Source: QYOJ01 sp043810345 (GTDB lineage Bacteria > Bacteroidota > Bacteroidia > Bacteroidales > FEN-979). From it: a DNA stretch of 8,630 bases. Location of the stretch: the NCBI GenBank assembly GCA_043810345.1, contig JBDROF010000009.1:1-8630 (forward strand). Direction: 5' to 3'. This document shows, piece by piece, positions 6,117-8,630 of this stretch (position 1 is the stretch's first letter; every line of letters begins with the position of its first letter). The notes below the pieces were generated by a model. The model saw only the letters and a list, made by a program, of their open reading frames with translations. It did not search any database and was not told where the DNA came from. The position numbers were made by a program, and so were the translations under genes.

Positions 6117-8630
6117 TTAAAAATTAAGATTCACACCTACCGAAAAGGTTTTGGCCTGCGGCGGACTCAGGTAGGTGACCCCTTGTGTGATATTCCCGCT
6201 GTAGTCGCGGTTGACCTCGGGATCCCACCCTTTGTACTTGGTCCATGTCCACACGTTTTGCATCAGGAAATAGACCCGGATGCTTTTCATCGCAACCACC
6301 TTCGACCAGTTATAGGGAAGTGTATATCCGATGATGAAGGTCTTCAACCGGATGAAGGCACCGTTATCCAGGTACCTGGTAGAGTTGTGCGTGGAATAGG
6401 TGTTTTTCCACAGTAACTGAGGAGTTTCTGCTACATCGCCGGGTTTGGTCCAGTGGTTCTCGATCGAGGTCATCTGGTTCCAGTTGGCTCCGATCTGGCC
6501 GCCTTCCAGAAATTTTCCGTCATCGCGGTATACATCATTCCCCCACTGATAGGTGAAGAGGATCGATGCATCGAAGCCTTTCCAGGAAAAGATGTTGTTG
6601 AATCCTCCAAACCAGGTCGGGTATGGATTTCCAACCACCTTTGCGTTGGTGGCAAAAAAGTCCGGATCCGTATCATCCCAGATACCGATGGTTCCGTCGG
6701 CAAGCACGAAAAGCTCCTGCCCTGTTTCGGGATCTACTCCATAATATTCCACTAAACGCCAGGCACCTACCGGGCTCCCTTCCTGAGCAAAGTTGTTTCC
6801 GTAATTCTCACCTGCCACAATCTGCCCCTGTATATCCAAAATCTCATTTTTATTATGGTTGATGTTGAATTCGCTCTGCCACTTGAATTTCCCTACCAGG
6901 TTGTTGCTGGTGATAAAAAATTCAATCCCCCGGTTCTGCATGGTTCCCACATTCATGGTGACACTGGAGGCGCCGCTGGTCTGGGGAATATTTACATTCA
7001 GGAGCATGTCGGAAGTATACTTGTAGTAGTAATCAAATCCCCCGGAAAGACGTCCATCCCATAACCCATAGTCGAGACCAATGTCGACCTGGGTGGTCTT
7101 TTCCCATCCAAGGTTTGGATTTCCGATCACGTCCAGCCTGATCCCCGGTTCCCCATTGTACCTGGTAGAGCTGTAAGAACCGAAATAGCGGTAGTTACCG
7201 ATTTCAGCGTTACCGGTGATCCCGTAACTCCCCCTGATTTTCAGATAGGAAAGCACTTTCTTCACACTGGCCGGAAAGAATTCCTCTTCCGTGAGTGTCC
7301 AACCGAGAGAGGTGGAAGGAAACCATCCCCACTTGTTACCGGGTCCGAATCGTGAAGAGGCATCCCGGCGGATACTGAATGTGAAATAGTATTTATTGGA
7401 AAAATTATAGGTTGCCCGACCGATGTAAGAAAGGAAGCCGTATGACTCAGTCCAGTTGTCGGCCGTAATGATAGAGGCGCTTCCTGGCTCTTTCAGTTCC
7501 GGGCTCGGGAAATCTGAACCTGTGATCCAGTTTCCGTATTGGTTGCTGTTTTGCACCTGGAATCCCAGGAATGCGGTTACATTATGCCTGTTAAAGGTTT
7601 TGTTTAAATTCAGTGAGACCAGATTCGTATAGGATTCGATCTGCACCCTCCTGTCTGTCGCTACCGCCTGTTCATGTGTGATAGTTCCTTCATATTTGTT
7701 ATCTTTCAGGTAGATGCTATTCAAACCAAAATCATTCCTGACAGAGAGCCACTTGGTGAAGCTAAACTCACCATATACATTCCCAATGATAGAAAAGGTA
7801 TTGGCGCCATACTCCAGGTCTTCCCTGGTAGCAACCACGTTGGTGAAGTTTGAGCTCTTTGGGGCAAAATAGCCTCCGGTACTGTTGTATGCCGGCATGA
7901 TTGGCAGGGAACGGCTCTGGGCGGTTCCCAAACCTCCTGCCCATCCGGTGGGGACCCTGTGGTTAATGGTGTAAGAGACACCCACATTGGCCCCGAATTT
8001 GAAATAGTCGGAGGCAACGTGAGCGAAGTTAACCCTTCCGTTGATCCGTTTGAAGGAGTTTGACAGGATGAATCCCTTTTCGTCATAATAGGCTCCGTTG
8101 ATAAAATACTGTGTTCTGGCCGTACCTCCGGAGGCCGACAAAGAGGCATTTTGCAGGGATCCCATCTGAAGCATCTCATCCAACCAGTTGGTATTATAAT
8201 TATCAACGATTGGTTTATTCGCTTCGTAGGTCTCGAGCTTCTGCTGGTCGGTAAAGTTGTTGTAATTTCCTTCGTAGAGGAGGTTGGTGTTGTAGATGCC
8301 GTAGGGAAGCTGCTCATAGTACTGCTGCTGTGTTCCCATGTCGGAATTGAACCAGGCCTCTTTGGTCAGCCTCAGGTAAGCGGGTCCGTCAAGGATTTTC
8401 AACCGGTTGGTCACCTGGTTCACCCCGGCATAGTAGTTGAAACTAAAGTTTGTCCTGGGTTCGCCTACGCCCAGTTTTCCTTTTTTGGTCGTGATCAGTA
8501 CCACCCCGTTGGCTGATCTTGCTCCGTAAATGGCGGCTGCGGCAGCATCTTTCAAAATCTCGATCGAAGCGATATCCGTCGGATCGATCTGGGCGAGCAC
8601 ATTTGATTTGTCCGGGAACCCTGATTCGTT
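6117..8630 (-). CDS. SusC/RagA-family TonB-dependent outer-membrane receptor, N-terminus outside window
   Basis: Outer-membrane beta-barrel that imports oligosaccharides using TonB energy, with the SusD protein as its lid. The frame stays open to the last base, so 837 codons are visible and the apparent GTG start at 8600 is internal. The visible part begins within the plug domain: VLAQIDPTDIASIEILKDA, then AIYGARSANGVVLITTKKG (visible residues about 11-51), a hallmark of the SusC family. The rest is barrel with alternating aromatic strands, including the TGNAEIGNYRYFG and IGNPNLGWEKTTQVDIG type motifs common in SusC barrels. It ends SVGVNLNF with the terminal Phe expected of an outer-membrane beta-signal. 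Compared with a usual length near 1000 aa, the missing piece should be the signal peptide, the carboxypeptidase-regulatory-like domain, the TonB box and the start of the plug. The operon promoter therefore lies outside the window. No frameshift or internal stop is seen. Substrate unknown. Confidence 0.95.
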   Translation of the reverse strand, partial: NESGFPDKSNVLAQIDPTDIASIEILKDAAAAAIYGARSANGVVLITTKKGKLGVGEPRTNFSFNYYAGVNQVTNRLKILDGPAYLRLTKEAWFNSDMGTQQQYYEQLPYGIYNTNLLYEGNYNNFTDQQKLETYEANKPIVDNYNTNWLDEMLQMGSLQNASLSASGGTARTQYFINGAYYDEKGFILSNSFKRINGRVNFAHVASDYFKFGANVGVSYTINHRVPTGWAGGLGTAQSRSLPIMPAYNSTGGYFAPKSSNFTNVVATREDLEYGANTFSIIGNVYGEFSFTKWLSVRNDFGLNSIYLKDNKYEGTITHEQAVATDRRVQIESYTNLVSLNLNKTFNRHNVTAFLGFQVQNSNQYGNWITGSDFPSPELKEPGSASIITADNWTESYGFLSYIGRATYNFSNKYYFTFSIRRDASSRFGPGNKWGWFPSTSLGWTLTEEEFFPASVKKVLSYLKIRGSYGITGNAEIGNYRYFGSYSSTRYNGEPGIRLDVIGNPNLGWEKTTQVDIGLDYGLWDGRLSGGFDYYYKYTSDMLLNVNIPQTSGASSVTMNVGTMQNRGIEFFITSNNLVGKFKWQSEFNINHNKNEILDIQGQIVAGENYGNNFAQEGSPVGAWRLVEYYGVDPETGQELFVLADGTIGIWDDTDPDFFATNAKVVGNPYPTWFGGFNNIFSWKGFDASILFTYQWGNDVYRDDGKFLEGGQIGANWNQMTSIENHWTKPGDVAETPQLLWKNTYSTHNSTRYLDNGAFIRLKTFIIGYTLPYNWSKVVAMKSIRVYFLMQNVWTWTKYKGWDPEVNRDYSGNITQGVTYLSPPQAKTFSVGVNLNF

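Noticed and set aside
7721..8317. 198-codon minus-strand frame inside the SusC gene
   Set aside because: Low-complexity Ser/Thr/Pro-rich composition typical of an out-of-frame reading of barrel sequence; no start-site support.
8598..8600. GTG at 8600 (minus strand) as start of the SusC-like gene
   Set aside because: It falls inside the conserved plug domain; the frame continues to the end of the window, so the gene is truncated by the edge.

Overview
The window looks like part of a carbohydrate-utilisation locus from a member of the Bacteroidota. The strongest evidence is an adjacent SusC-like TonB-dependent receptor and SusD-like lipoprotein. Supporting evidence is three lipoprotein signal peptides and two surface/periplasmic GH13 (alpha-amylase family) enzymes. 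Base composition is close to balanced GC. I cannot place it to genus; a Bacteroidales- or Marinilabiliales-like environmental lineage is only a guess.

Left half, plus strand (2-4721): the C-terminal half of a 12-TM MFS sugar transporter, cut by the window edge; a 95-codon remnant of an alpha/beta-hydrolase esterase that keeps its nucleophile elbow but has lost most of the fold; a 797-aa multidomain GH13 lipoprotein with a CBM48-like domain; and a 456-aa compact GH13 lipoprotein whose start overlaps the previous gene's end by 14 bp. Spacing is tight (23 nt after the transporter, 58 nt before the first GH13), so this reads as one transcription unit. It would cut alpha-glucans or maltodextrins outside the inner membrane and import the products with the MFS carrier.

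Centre (4722-4775): the 54 bp between two convergent stop codons is almost entirely an imperfect GC-rich palindrome. It is probably a bidirectional terminator or a REP-like dispersed repeat.

Right half, minus strand (4776-8630): a SusC-like receptor, cut by the right edge and missing its N-terminus, followed after 18 nt by a complete SusD-like lipoprotein with a readable GAGGAA ribosome-binding site. The pair would capture and import an oligosaccharide across the outer membrane. It converges on the GH13 genes rather than being co-directional with them, and no SusE/SusF-like gene follows SusD. A shared alpha-glucan substrate is therefore plausible but not shown.

I see no tRNA, rRNA, CRISPR array, insertion sequence or phage gene. 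I find no clearly undescribed system. The items most worth a second look are the doubly deleted esterase remnant, the unusual residues in two conserved regions of the large GH13 enzyme, and the palindrome between the convergent operons.
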